DNA of 64,000 nt from Caprella mutica (taxonomy: Eukaryota > Arthropoda > Malacostraca > Amphipoda > Caprellidae): positions 124,001 through 188,000 of the forward strand of contig CANNZV010000252.1 of NCBI GenBank assembly GCA_947561585.1, written 5' to 3'. The translations under genes were made by a program, and so were the position numbers. Below are positions 10,794 to 22,300 of this stretch, piece by piece. Numbering within the stretch: the stretch's first letter is position 1; every line of letters starts with the position of its first letter. The notes beneath the pieces are model-generated. The model was not told the DNA's origin and searched no databases. It was given only the letters and a program-made list of their open reading frames with translations.

Positions 10794-13700
10794 ACCCAAG
10801 CCCGTCTGAAGTAAGCCATCACTCTCGCCCCAAGCGCTTCCTCTACTCCAAGTCTTACACTATGGAAGTCATTATGGTTGTTGATGCTAAGATGGTTGCC
10901 TACCATGGCAAACACGTAGACCAGTACGTCCTCACTCTCATGTCAATGGTGAGTCATTAATGGTCTATGAGCATCTCAAAATAGAAAAATGAAAAGATGT
11001 TCCGTATGACAATATCTAACACCTCCAACAAATTTATATAGTTTCAATCAATGTGGTTATGTTCCTCATCATTTTGCTACACACTCGAAAATTGATAGTT
11101 TATCATTGCTTCTATATGCTTTTAATATTTATATAATGAACACACTACAATATCTTATTTACATCTAAGTTGCTAATTTTAAGTGCAAAGAAAAAGAATG
11201 AACGCCGTTTGTTTAGAATGCCAACTCGGTAGGTATAATTTATTTTTTAATATTAGAGTAAAGATTTAAAACAGGAGAGAACTTATTTTATATAATTCTA
11301 TCGAAATTTTATACTTTCTATTATTAGAGAATTCGTAACTACTTTTTTCAAGTTAAAAACGACTAGATAGTTATAGTGTGTGTGTAGATTGTTACATGTT
11401 ACTAAAGCATTACTAAATGCTTATATGTGACCTTGCTGAGACTCACTATAACATTTGTAACTCAATACAACATGTCGACTGATTGTGTACCCTCGTGTTC
11501 AATTCTTCGTGTGTACTTTTTGTCGCTTGTTTTCTTTCACCAAGTCCCTTGTCTCTGAACTCCTCAAAAATTGGCGCCCTTTTTTGGCGGTAACACTCCT
11601 CTTCCATTATCTCCCCTCGTCCCTTATTATTTACAACATTTCTACAAGAACAATTACGGGAAAAGTCCCTCGCGAGGAAAGGCGGCAAAATCTTTTCGTC
11701 ATTTGTTGTCACTGGCTTTCTTGTTATTATTATTTCTGCAGAGGAAAATAAAAGCATGCAAATTAAGTTAGTAATTAATTCACAGGAAGGACAGGAGATA
11801 TGAAAGGGGAGAGGAAAAGCATCGTGGATTAAAGTGAAAGACTTTTTCATTTACTTTATCCCGTTACTAAATCTTTAACTTTAAATTTTGTTGAATTTTT
11901 AATCAATGAGAATAATATATAAATGATGAATAAATGAGTTTTACAATTCGTACGAATAGACATTCCATTTGCAATTTTAGATGCAGGTAAGCTCGTACAA
12001 CGACAGTAAATTTACCTGAAAAAGAGGTCGCTATATGGATCTAGTGGTCGCTGTAAGGTCCAAGAAATAGTTCAGTTGGATATTCAAACTTTGTAAGTTT
12101 TCTTTAACAGCATTTCAAAGAAACGCTGTTAAAGGTAAACAATCTGTGATTATTATTTAATCAAATTTTTCTATAATTTAATCATATAAATGTACGAAAT
12201 TCTAAGGTAGGAAATATAACAGAGAGATATTAGCAGCTAAATAGTTATGAATTACGTGAAAATATAAGATTTAATATAGAATAGTTACACCTCTTCAATT
12301 TCTATAGAACTTTTCTAATCAAAGAAAATTTCTATATAGGAAAAGAGTAAAAAATTCAAATTACTGAAAATCTGAAGAAACGATACATTAAATGGTGGTT
12401 GTAAATTTTAATACTACTGAACATAATCAATGTATCACTAGATACTAAAAATGTTTGTTAGACAATATAGTTCAAAGCGGGCGTTGTAGGAGTTACACGG
12501 CTCTAAGAACGGATAATTATACCCTTTGTATGAGATGTCCGTTTTAAGATCGTCCGCTGTACGAGCTTTACGTGTAATCATTTGTAAGACTTTCACTAGG
12601 CGAAAATACGGTTGTTTTGATCTCTTTTTATTTGCATTTACCTCTATAAATGAATAACAATTAACTCTGATCTGCAATTGGAAAGAGAAAAGAAGTGAAA
12701 AAAATTATAGGTACATCTTCTCCCCGTTCACACTCCTGATGGAAAGATTGAAAAAGCTATTAGCTTTAGCAATTTTATTTCTGTTCTCAGGTGTCACTTA
12801 TTTTCCGCGACTCTAGCCTTGGCAACCTCATCGACATCGCAGTGGTGGAAGTAGTCAGACCCCAGGGGAAAACATTCGCAGCCAAGTCAAATGGAGGAAA
12901 AGAGTCCGTCTCTGGTAAGATTTTGACACCAGACAGTCACTGACGTCTATTCCACTTTTCGAGTGATTATCATTCTGAAATCAGAGTATCTATGCCCATA
13001 TAAATACATTAACTACTCATCCTCTTTTCTTTCGGTTTAACGTCTTAGCATTGTTTGTGATGGCTATTTTCGTACTATTCTATTAGACTTTGCCATCTCT
13101 TATATTCTGCCATATCTTTTATTCTGCCATCTCTTTTATTCTGCCATCTCTTTTATTCTGCCATCTCTTATATTCTGCCATCTCTTATATTCTGCCATCT
13201 CTTTTATTCTGCCATCTCTTTTATTCTGCCATCTCTTTTATTCTGCCATCTCTTTTATTCTGCCATCTCTTTTATTCTGCCATCTCTTATATTCTGCCAT
13301 CTCTTATATTCTGCCATCTCTTTTATTCTGCCATCTCTTTTATTCTGCCATCTCTTTTATTCTGCCATCTCTTATATTCTGCCATCTCTTATATTCTGCC
13401 ATCTCTTATATTCTGCCATCTCTTATATTCTGCCATCTCTTATATTCTGCCATCTCTTATATTCTGCCATCTCTTATATTCTGCCATCTCTTTTATTCTG
13501 CCATCTCTTTTATTCTGCCATCTCTTTTATTCTGCCATCTCTTATATTCTGCCATCTCTTATATTCTGCCATCTCTTATATTCTGCCATCTCTTATATTC
13601 TGCCATCTCTTATATTCTGCCATCTCTTATATTCTGCCATCTCTTATATTCTGCCATCTCTTATATTCTGCCATCTCTTATATTCTGCCATCTCTTATAT

Positions 13701-16324
13701 TCTGCCATCTCTTTTATTCTGCCATCTCTTTTATTCTGCCATCTCTTTTATTCTGCCATCTCTTATATTCTGCCATCTCTTATATTCTGCCATCTCTTAT
13801 ATTCTGCCATCTCTTATATTCTGCCATCTCTTATATTCTGCCATCTCTTATATTCTGCCATCTCTTATATTTTGCTATCTCTTATATTTTCTCTCTTATA
13901 TTATTTACTTTTAAACCTCTTGTTTTTCAAACATTTGAAAGATCGCACAATTTACTGTGGTCTATTATAACAAATTAGTTAATATTCTTAATTTTAATAT
14001 TGCTTAAAAAGTTAATAGACGTTAGTTATTTTTCGGCAGTAGTTATAGTGGGTTCATAGATGATTGAGACAGAGTGTATCCCACTATAATTACCCTCTTC
14101 TACTAGTTTTATTAGCATCAAACTCCTAATTGATGTTGACCTTTTCCCAGGCAAGTCCTTAATAACGTTAACTTTTTCCCAGGCAAGTCTGCAGAGGACA
14201 TGCTCAAAGACTTCTGCAAGTGGCAGCGACAAGGACTCAAACAGAACTCCGACCACCCGAGACGATTCGACACTGCCCTTCTCATTACCAGGTTAGAATA
14301 GAACACATTTCAACACATCTGTTGAATTAGTACCTTGCATCTGTTATTGGGGGAGTTAGCCGTTAATGGACAGATACACATTTTCGATTATATCAGAAAA
14401 AATAAATATGACGTCTAATCGTCTTCTCATATGATACAGAATGTGAAGCTGTCCGTTAATTCGTATCTTACCCTATGCCTGAGGGTTCATTTAAAAGTAT
14501 CTAGATTTTAATTGAGTTTGACTGAATCTTAGGACCATCATGCCTTAAATTTAACTGACCAGTTATTTTGTATCTACAGTCGGAGAAAAGTGTATTTGTG
14601 GTGACTTTTTCGCAGTTTACTAATTCACAAAAGAAAATAATTGTAATGCTTGTAAATTGGTCTGGGTACACGACGACAAATTAGTAATATTTGAAAATAA
14701 ATAGAAATTAGAAAATAATTAAAGGAAATTGGAAAATAATTTCAATGTGAAATTAGTATTATAATTTCTATCTGATAGCTAATACATTTTCCGTAATAAG
14801 AAAAAAGTAGTTTATTTTTAATGAATATCACGAAAGGATAAGTTACTCTCGGCTAATTGTCAGTTTGAGTAGTTAATAAATTGGCCTCCTTTCCTTCTTC
14901 CTCTAGAGAGAACATCTGCAGAAATCCATTCACACAGAATTGCGACACTCTGGGACTTGCAGAATTAGGTAAGTTATGAACTAATTGGGATACTTGCGGC
15001 CAAAGTAACGATCCAAACAGTCACTTGTTTGTTAGTTCTAGTGTTGATTGTTACTGCAGTGCACTAACTAGAAAGTTCTCCCCAGGTACGATGTGTTCAC
15101 GTCACGCATCTTGCGCCATAGTTCAGGACAACGGCCTGTCCGCAGCCTTCACCATAGCCCACGAACTGGGACATCTGTTAGTGAAGCAATAGATTCTCTA
15201 TACAGTCTGTTGTATGTATATGTTCCGTGCAATTTGCCGATTAGCACAATCTCGAGAATGCGCTGCTCGTTTTTAACCCACTAACGCCGAGCGTGCGTTA
15301 ATACCTTCATTTTATATATTATGAAATCAGATAATAATATGTGCGTTTCGGGGAGCGTGCAGCCAAACCCACTGCCAGATCTCTAAACAATTTCAAGTTG
15401 TGCAGTACAACAAACAAGCTGATACAACAAACTGCATAACTGCCATTTATGTTGAGAGTTTGGGGGGCATTTGGGGGTTATTTACGCGCAGCGCATTCTC
15501 GAGATATTGCAATCGGCAAATGGCGCGGAAGATATACAGATACACCTGTCAGTAAAGCAATAACTGTTGTATATAGTGTGTCTTTATGATGTCGAACTAA
15601 CACTCTACTCCCACAGACTCAACATGCCGCATGACAATGATGACAAGTGCAAGAGCTTGAAAGGTGTAGACGATACTCTACACATAAAACTCATGAGTCG
15701 AACGTTAGACCACAACACTTTGCCCTGGATATGGAGTGACTGTTCACGACACTTCCTCACGGAATACCTACAGTTAGTACTTTTCCACCTACAGTTAGTA
15801 CTTTTCCACCTACAGTTAGTACTTTTCCACCTACAGTTGGTACTTTTCCACCTACAGTTGGTACTTTTCCACCTACTACTTTTCCACCTACAGTTGGTAC
15901 TTTTCCACCTACAGTTGGTACTTTTCCACCTACAGTTGGTACTTTTCCACCTACAGTTGGTACTTTTCCACCTACAGTCAGTACTTTTCCCTCTCAGTTA
16001 GTACTTTTCCCCCTACAGAAATATTTTCAATCAGAGGTTTATAGTACCAGTTTTCAAATGCTGGTATTTATGCTCTTTATAAAAATTTTTTTTTTTACTT
16101 TATTCAAAATTTGGCATACCAGTAATCTGATGGTCTAAAAGGTAATTATTCCATTTCCTTCTCCTCTCACTAGAGCTGGTCATGCTCGCTGTTTGGAAGA
16201 TTCTGCCAGCACCAACAAGCTGGTGGAAGATGAGTTGGAACTGACGCTTGCTGGTGAACTGTTCAATGCCACCAAACAGTGTCAGTACGTCTTTGGACCT
16301 AACACTAGCATATGTCCGTACATG
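10794..16324 (+). CDS. ADAMTS part 1: furin site and metalloprotease catalytic domain (7 exons)
   Basis: Exon 10794-10948 begins with two bases of a split codon and encodes the propeptide end, RPKR (a furin-type site), then the start of the catalytic domain ([13 protein letters not shown]). Later exons carry FDTALLITR, a Cys-bearing stretch (CRNPFTQNC), and the zinc site. The zinc site HELGHLLNMPHD is split: HELGHL ends at 15176 and LNMPHD begins at 15617. It matches HExxHxxNxxHD with the glutamate intact, so an active enzyme is predicted. The Met-turn methionine is in 'KLMSRTL' in exon 15617-15772. The splice acceptor at 14182 is duplicated 32 bases upstream, and the donor at 15773 starts a minisatellite. 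Confidence 0.94.
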
Positions 16325-19300
16325 GTGAGGAAGAAATAAGCACTTTAATGGTTGTGACGTATAGAAAAGTAGCCATGAAGTTAAAATAATCGTTGGGACT
16401 AGACACATTCAAAATTAAAAACATTAGAATGCCAAATTAGTAGAAATGATTACATTTTCCCAATCCTTACTCAGCCAAAGTGCAAGAGGTTGTGGTGCAC
16501 CACATCACGTCACGAAAAGGAGGGCTGCAAGACCCAGCACATGCCATGGGCTGATGGGACCCCCTGTGGAACTGGCATGTGGTGCCTAAGGGGCGAGTGC
16601 ATCCCAACTGATAAGGCTGCGCTGCAGAAAGTACACGGAAAGTGGGGAAGATGGCAACCGTGAGTCTTTTATCTCTCTTTTAGCAAAGACATCAACATGA
16701 GACACATTCAACTTATTACCTTTTTAAGTTACATTAAATAGTTGTATCCTCAACTTCTCCGTTACTCTGCAGATGGACTCAGTGTTCGCGAACATGTGGT
16801 GTGGGTGTGAGCAGGTCCGAGAGACATTGCGACGCGCCGAAGCCCAAGTACGGAGGTAGGTATTGTGTCGGTGAAAAAGTTCGCTACAAGTCTTGCATCA
16901 AGAATGCCTGTCCGAGAGGCCCTGGTACAACAGACTTCAGAACACAGCAGTGTCAGACGTACAACGGAAAGAACTTTGGACTGCCCGACATACCTGATGA
17001 TGTCAAATGGATACCGAAATACGCTGGCAGTGAGTATATATTTGATTTTCAAAAATTGTCCACTGTTGTTAAGTTTTTGGGAAATTTTGACAACTGATTA
17101 GGAATATCATGAAAATTGTTTTAACGATTCTAGTTGGATAATATTTGACAAGTTAACCTTGTACATAGAAGCATAACATGTTTTAATAATGTGGCTGTTA
17201 TTGTAAGCTGTACACCATTATTTTAGAGACGGTTTACAAGATAGTTTTTCTTTGTTTTCAGTTCGTTACGAAGACTCGTGCAAGTTGTACTGTCAGGCTA
17301 GTAACAGCAGTGCGTACTATCAACTGAGAGAAAAGGTGGACGATGGTACAACCTGCGGGCCAGACTCTTACGACATTTGCGTCAATGGCAAGTGTCGTGT
17401 GGCTGGTTGTGACTACATCCTCAACTCTACTACCAGGGATGGTGAGAAATACTAATATGCTTCTATAGTCATTATTTTAATTTGAAGCAATGCTATGTAT
17501 TAGGCAGCATTTATTCATTTTCTGTATTATTTTCAAATGTTACAAGTTTGTCGTCGTGTACTCGGACCAATTTTGAAATATCTACAAGAATTACTATTAG
17601 TAAAGCTTCTTTTTCAAAATTAGTAAATTATGAAAACTCATTTTTGCCCTACTTCCACTTCAGACTGGTGTGGCGTGTGTGGAGGAGACAATTCCACCTG
17701 CGAAATCACCACAGGGGATCTAACGGACGGTCAAAGGTGGGGGTACAACGATGTCGTTATTATCCCTGAGGGCGCCGCTAGGATGGAAATTACGCAGAGA
17801 GCTTTCCACGATAAGTCTGACGACGATAATTATTTGGGTAAGTCACCATCTATAGGAGATATTAATATAATTAGTACTTATAAACTTTTTAATTAAAACA
17901 TTTAAGCCAATTCTAAACTAGCAGATAAACGCATCGTTTTTACCGCCCTGTTTACGTCTTTTAATTAATCACTGTTAAATGAATGGAAAAAACGCTAGTA
18001 TAGACTGCACATTTCCCTTCCATTCATTTAACCGTGACTAATTGAAGAGGTGTAAACTGGGCAGTGAAAACGCGGCGTTTTAACTGCTAGTATTGAATGG
18101 ACCTAAAAAGAAAACTAGAACTCATAGACAAAAACTACTCCTATATTTGTAATAAGTTTTATTTAGCCTGGTTTATTACCTATCCCTCCTAATAACATCA
18201 TTACTATTTCTTTCCACAGCTCTGGTAGACTTGGAGTCTGGAGAGTACCTCCTTAACGGCGACTGGATAGTCACTCCTTTCCAGAAGACGGTGGAGTTTG
18301 CCGGCACGATGATAGAGTACTCTGGCTCCAACAGCGCCACAGAGAGAATTAACTCTACTAAACCTCTGCAGAAGAAACTACTCGTACAGGTAATGGGGAC
18401 TAAGTAACTCTAATGGGGACCATGTATTGGTAACTCTAATGGGAACTAAGTAACTCTAATGGGGACTATGTAACTCTAATGGGGACTATGTAACTCTAAT
18501 GGGAACTATGTAACTCTAATGGGGACTATGTAACTCTAATGGGGACTATGTAACTCTAATGGGAACTAAGTAACTCTAATGGGGACTAAGTAACTCTAAT
18601 GGGGACTATGTAACTCTAATGGGGACTATGTAACTCTAATGGGGACTATGTAACTCTAATGGGGACTATGTAACTCTAATGGGGACTATGTAACTCTAAT
18701 GGGGACTATGTAACTCTAATGGGGACTATGTAACTCTAATGGGGACTATGTAACTCTAATGGGGACTATGTAACTCTAATGGGGACTATGTAACTCTAAT
18801 GGGGACTATGTAACTCTAATGGGGACTATGTAACTCTAATGGGGACTATGTAACTCTAATGGGGACTATGTAACTCTAATGGGAACTATGTAACTCTAAT
18901 GGGGAACTATGTAACTCTAATGGGGACTATGTAACTCTAATGGGGAACTAAGTAACTCTAATGGGGACTATGTAACTCTAATGGGGACTATGTAACTCTA
19001 ATGGGGACTATGTAACTCTAATGGGGACTATGTAACTCTAATGGGGACTAAGTAACTCTAATGGGGACTATGTAACTCTAATGGGGACTATGTAACTCTA
19101 ATGGGGACTATGTAACTCTAATGGGGACTATGTAACTCTAATGGGGACTATGTAACTCTAATGGGGACTATGTAACTCTAATGGGGACTATGTAACTCTA
19201 ATGGGAACTAAGTATTGGTAACTCTAATGGGAAATTAGTATTAGTTACTCCACATTGGTATTAGTTACTCTACATTGGTATTAGTTACTCCACATTGGTA

Positions 19301-22300
19301 TTAGTTACTCTACATTAGTATTAGTTACTCCACATTGGTATTAGTTACTCTACATTAGTATTAGTTACTCTACATTGGTATTAGTTACTCTACATTGGTA
19401 TTAGTTACTCTACATTGGTATTAGTTACTCTACATTGGTATTAGTTACTCCAATAATTACTTTCCTTTATAATTTTCACATTAGAAAACTTACGCTGAGT
19501 GTTCCGAATATTTCATTTATTTTGCACTTTTGATTATATTTTTTATTCGAAAATTTTATAACATCGTCTATTAAACTTTAAAAAGAATTTAAAAAATCGG
19601 ACACTTGTTATTATCAAAGAATTAAATTAATAAATTAGAAATAACATCAAGCCCCTTGTAACACAACATCATTAAACAAAAAATACTTTTTGGTCATTTT
19701 TTTTAATTAATTAAATAACTGATATGATAAAAACGTTTAAACTGCGTTCGGAGATCTTTTGCAGCCACCCGAATTTGCTTAAAACATAAATAAATTTGCA
19801 AAATTGCTAATTTAAACCATCAAAACTACTTTTAAAATGAATAGCATGTTTCCTGTTGCCATTTTACCATATATATTTTAATCTTTAATCTATTTTTTAC
19901 AGAATTTAGTTAACAGAGTATTATTTAAGCGTTCGCACTTCTTTTGTAAAATTTAGGTATTAAAAAATGGCAAGAAAAAAGAACTAAACATGGAAGAAAA
20001 GAACAAAATTATACAAAAATTAGCTCAAGGAATGTCAACACTTGAAATTTCAAAAGAATTACGACGAGATTACCGCACAATGAAGAAAATTGCGGAATTG
20101 GGCATCCAACCAAGAAAAAAACGAAAGCAGAGTGAATTTAGGAAATTGACCACAAGAGATTTATCCAGAATCAAGCGCCAAGTTGCTAAAATGCCCAATG
20201 TATCCAGTAAAAGCATTTTTGATGCCTGTGGAATTGAAAATGTTCCGCGAACAACGAGGTGCAAGGTCCTCAAAAAATTCGCTAAGGTAAAAAATCGAGT
20301 TATAGGCCAGTTTCTATCAAATAAACACAAAGAAGCAAGGTTCACATGGTCAAAAAAGTACGTCAAAACCGATTTCACAAGTTACGTTAGATGGACCAGA
20401 TGGGTGGACCCGAGGATGGGTGCTCAATGACAGACAGAGTTTGTACCGGATTCGACGCCAGCAGGGGGGTGGTGGGGTGATGATATGGACAGGAATTATT
20501 GGTAATGAAGTTATTGGGCCATTCAAGGTAGAAGAAGGAGTAAAATTGAACTCTGTCAATTACTGTGCCTTTCTTGCCCAAAATTTCAAACCCTGGCTAC
20601 TGGCACAAAATGAGGACCGAAAGGAGAAGTTGATTTTTATGCAAGATAATGCTCCGAGCCATGCCTCAAGATACTCAAAAACATGGTTGGGGAATGAGGG
20701 CTTTATTAATGACTCATTGATGGATTGGCCAGCCAATAGCCCCGATCTGAATCCGATTGAGCATTACTGGAGTATTTTGAAAGCTGCAATTTACAGAGAT
20801 GGAAAGCAGTACACCTCAAAATCTGAACTTTGGGAAGCTATCCAGACTGCTGCTGCTAGGGTAAAACCTGAAGTGGTAGAAAATTTGACAAAATCTGTTG
20901 ACAACCGACTGATAAAGATTTTGCAGACGAATGGAGGAAGAGTTAATTAATGTAAATTATTAAATTAATATTTAATATTTTTCTGTTGTAAATTTGGTTG
21001 GTTTTCAACCAAATGATAATTTTGATTGTTATTGTTCAGTTACTTATAATTTGTTTTGTTATTTTGCTATTTATTTCTTATAAAAATCATAATTTATGAT
21101 GTTGCAAAAGAACTCCGAACACTAAATTCTTATCAAATCCTATTAAATACATACTATTTGATATTAAATACTTGTTGTGAATGTAAATGTGTATGATTTA
21201 TCCTTGTACATGGTCAAGCGTGAATTATTTTTAAAATAAACGCGATATTTAATTGTAAATACTAAAATATCCATCAAAAACCGTTCTGCAAAAGATCTCC
21301 GAACGCAGTTTATATCCGCCTTGCAGAAAAAACTAAATTGAAAAAGTAACTGAAATATTCGAAGCATTTACCGTAGATTTTTTATTTGTGTTGCATCAAT
21401 TCCTCAACTCATTTGCTATCATTAATTATCACCTTCTTAACACATTCTATGAATGGTGAAAACATTGACTGGCCGTAATACCTCATTTCAATTATTATTT
21501 TAACTTTGCACCATATATGAATTAGGAGAAAATTCAAAATATGACAGAATTTCAAATTCTTTGTTGTTTAAAGATTTACAATTAATAAAAAGGTGCAACT
21601 ATAAGAAAATGCAAGGTACTTCATAAAATTGTTACTTCATTTTCTTTCAATTCTGTAATGTATACATTATTTGCAGATACAATTTTACTAAATTCTCTTT
21701 TGTGTGATCTTTGTTTGAATTTGCTGGACTGGACTAACTGTTTACTGTTTCCAGATCCTATCAGTTGGCAAACTGCAGGCGCCTTTCATTCGCTACAGCT
21801 ACACTAAGAGTAACCTCCTAACTGCACCAACCTTCTACTGGAGACTGGACGAGTGGACTAACTGCACTGAGCCTTGTGCAGGTGAGCAACAAATGGAACG
21901 CTCCCTCTGGAAACAGACAAATCCATCCTTTAAAATATTTATTATTTTCAACATAGCCATTAACCCTCTATGTCGTAAGAGGACATATATGACCCCTTTC
22001 AACTTATGTACTTTGCGCGATATCTTGGGAGATATTTTCCTCTCAACACATGTATACTCTTCCATTTTGGTTAATCATTATTCTAATATTTCTTTTTGTT
22101 TAATATGCTCAGTTTGCCTCTATATTAAAGGGCTATCTTATATTGTTACGTTCAAATGAATTAATGGCGTAAAGTGTTAACAGTTTCTCATTCCTTTTGC
22201 GCAGGTTCTCGCGTGCGGTCTGCCTACTGCGTAATCGCGTCCTCAGGTTTGCGAGTTGCTGATCACAAATGTGACCCCAGACACAGACTGGTTAGTCTCA

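Noticed and set aside
13090..13914. 274-codon plus-strand open frame of hydrophobic repeats
   Set aside because: It is a 19-bp minisatellite without stop codons in any plus frame, inside an ADAMTS intron.
15567..16001. 144-codon open frame as a stand-alone gene
   Set aside because: Its first part is ADAMTS exon 15617-15772 and the rest is the 21-bp array. Kept as an alternative-donor finding, not as a gene.
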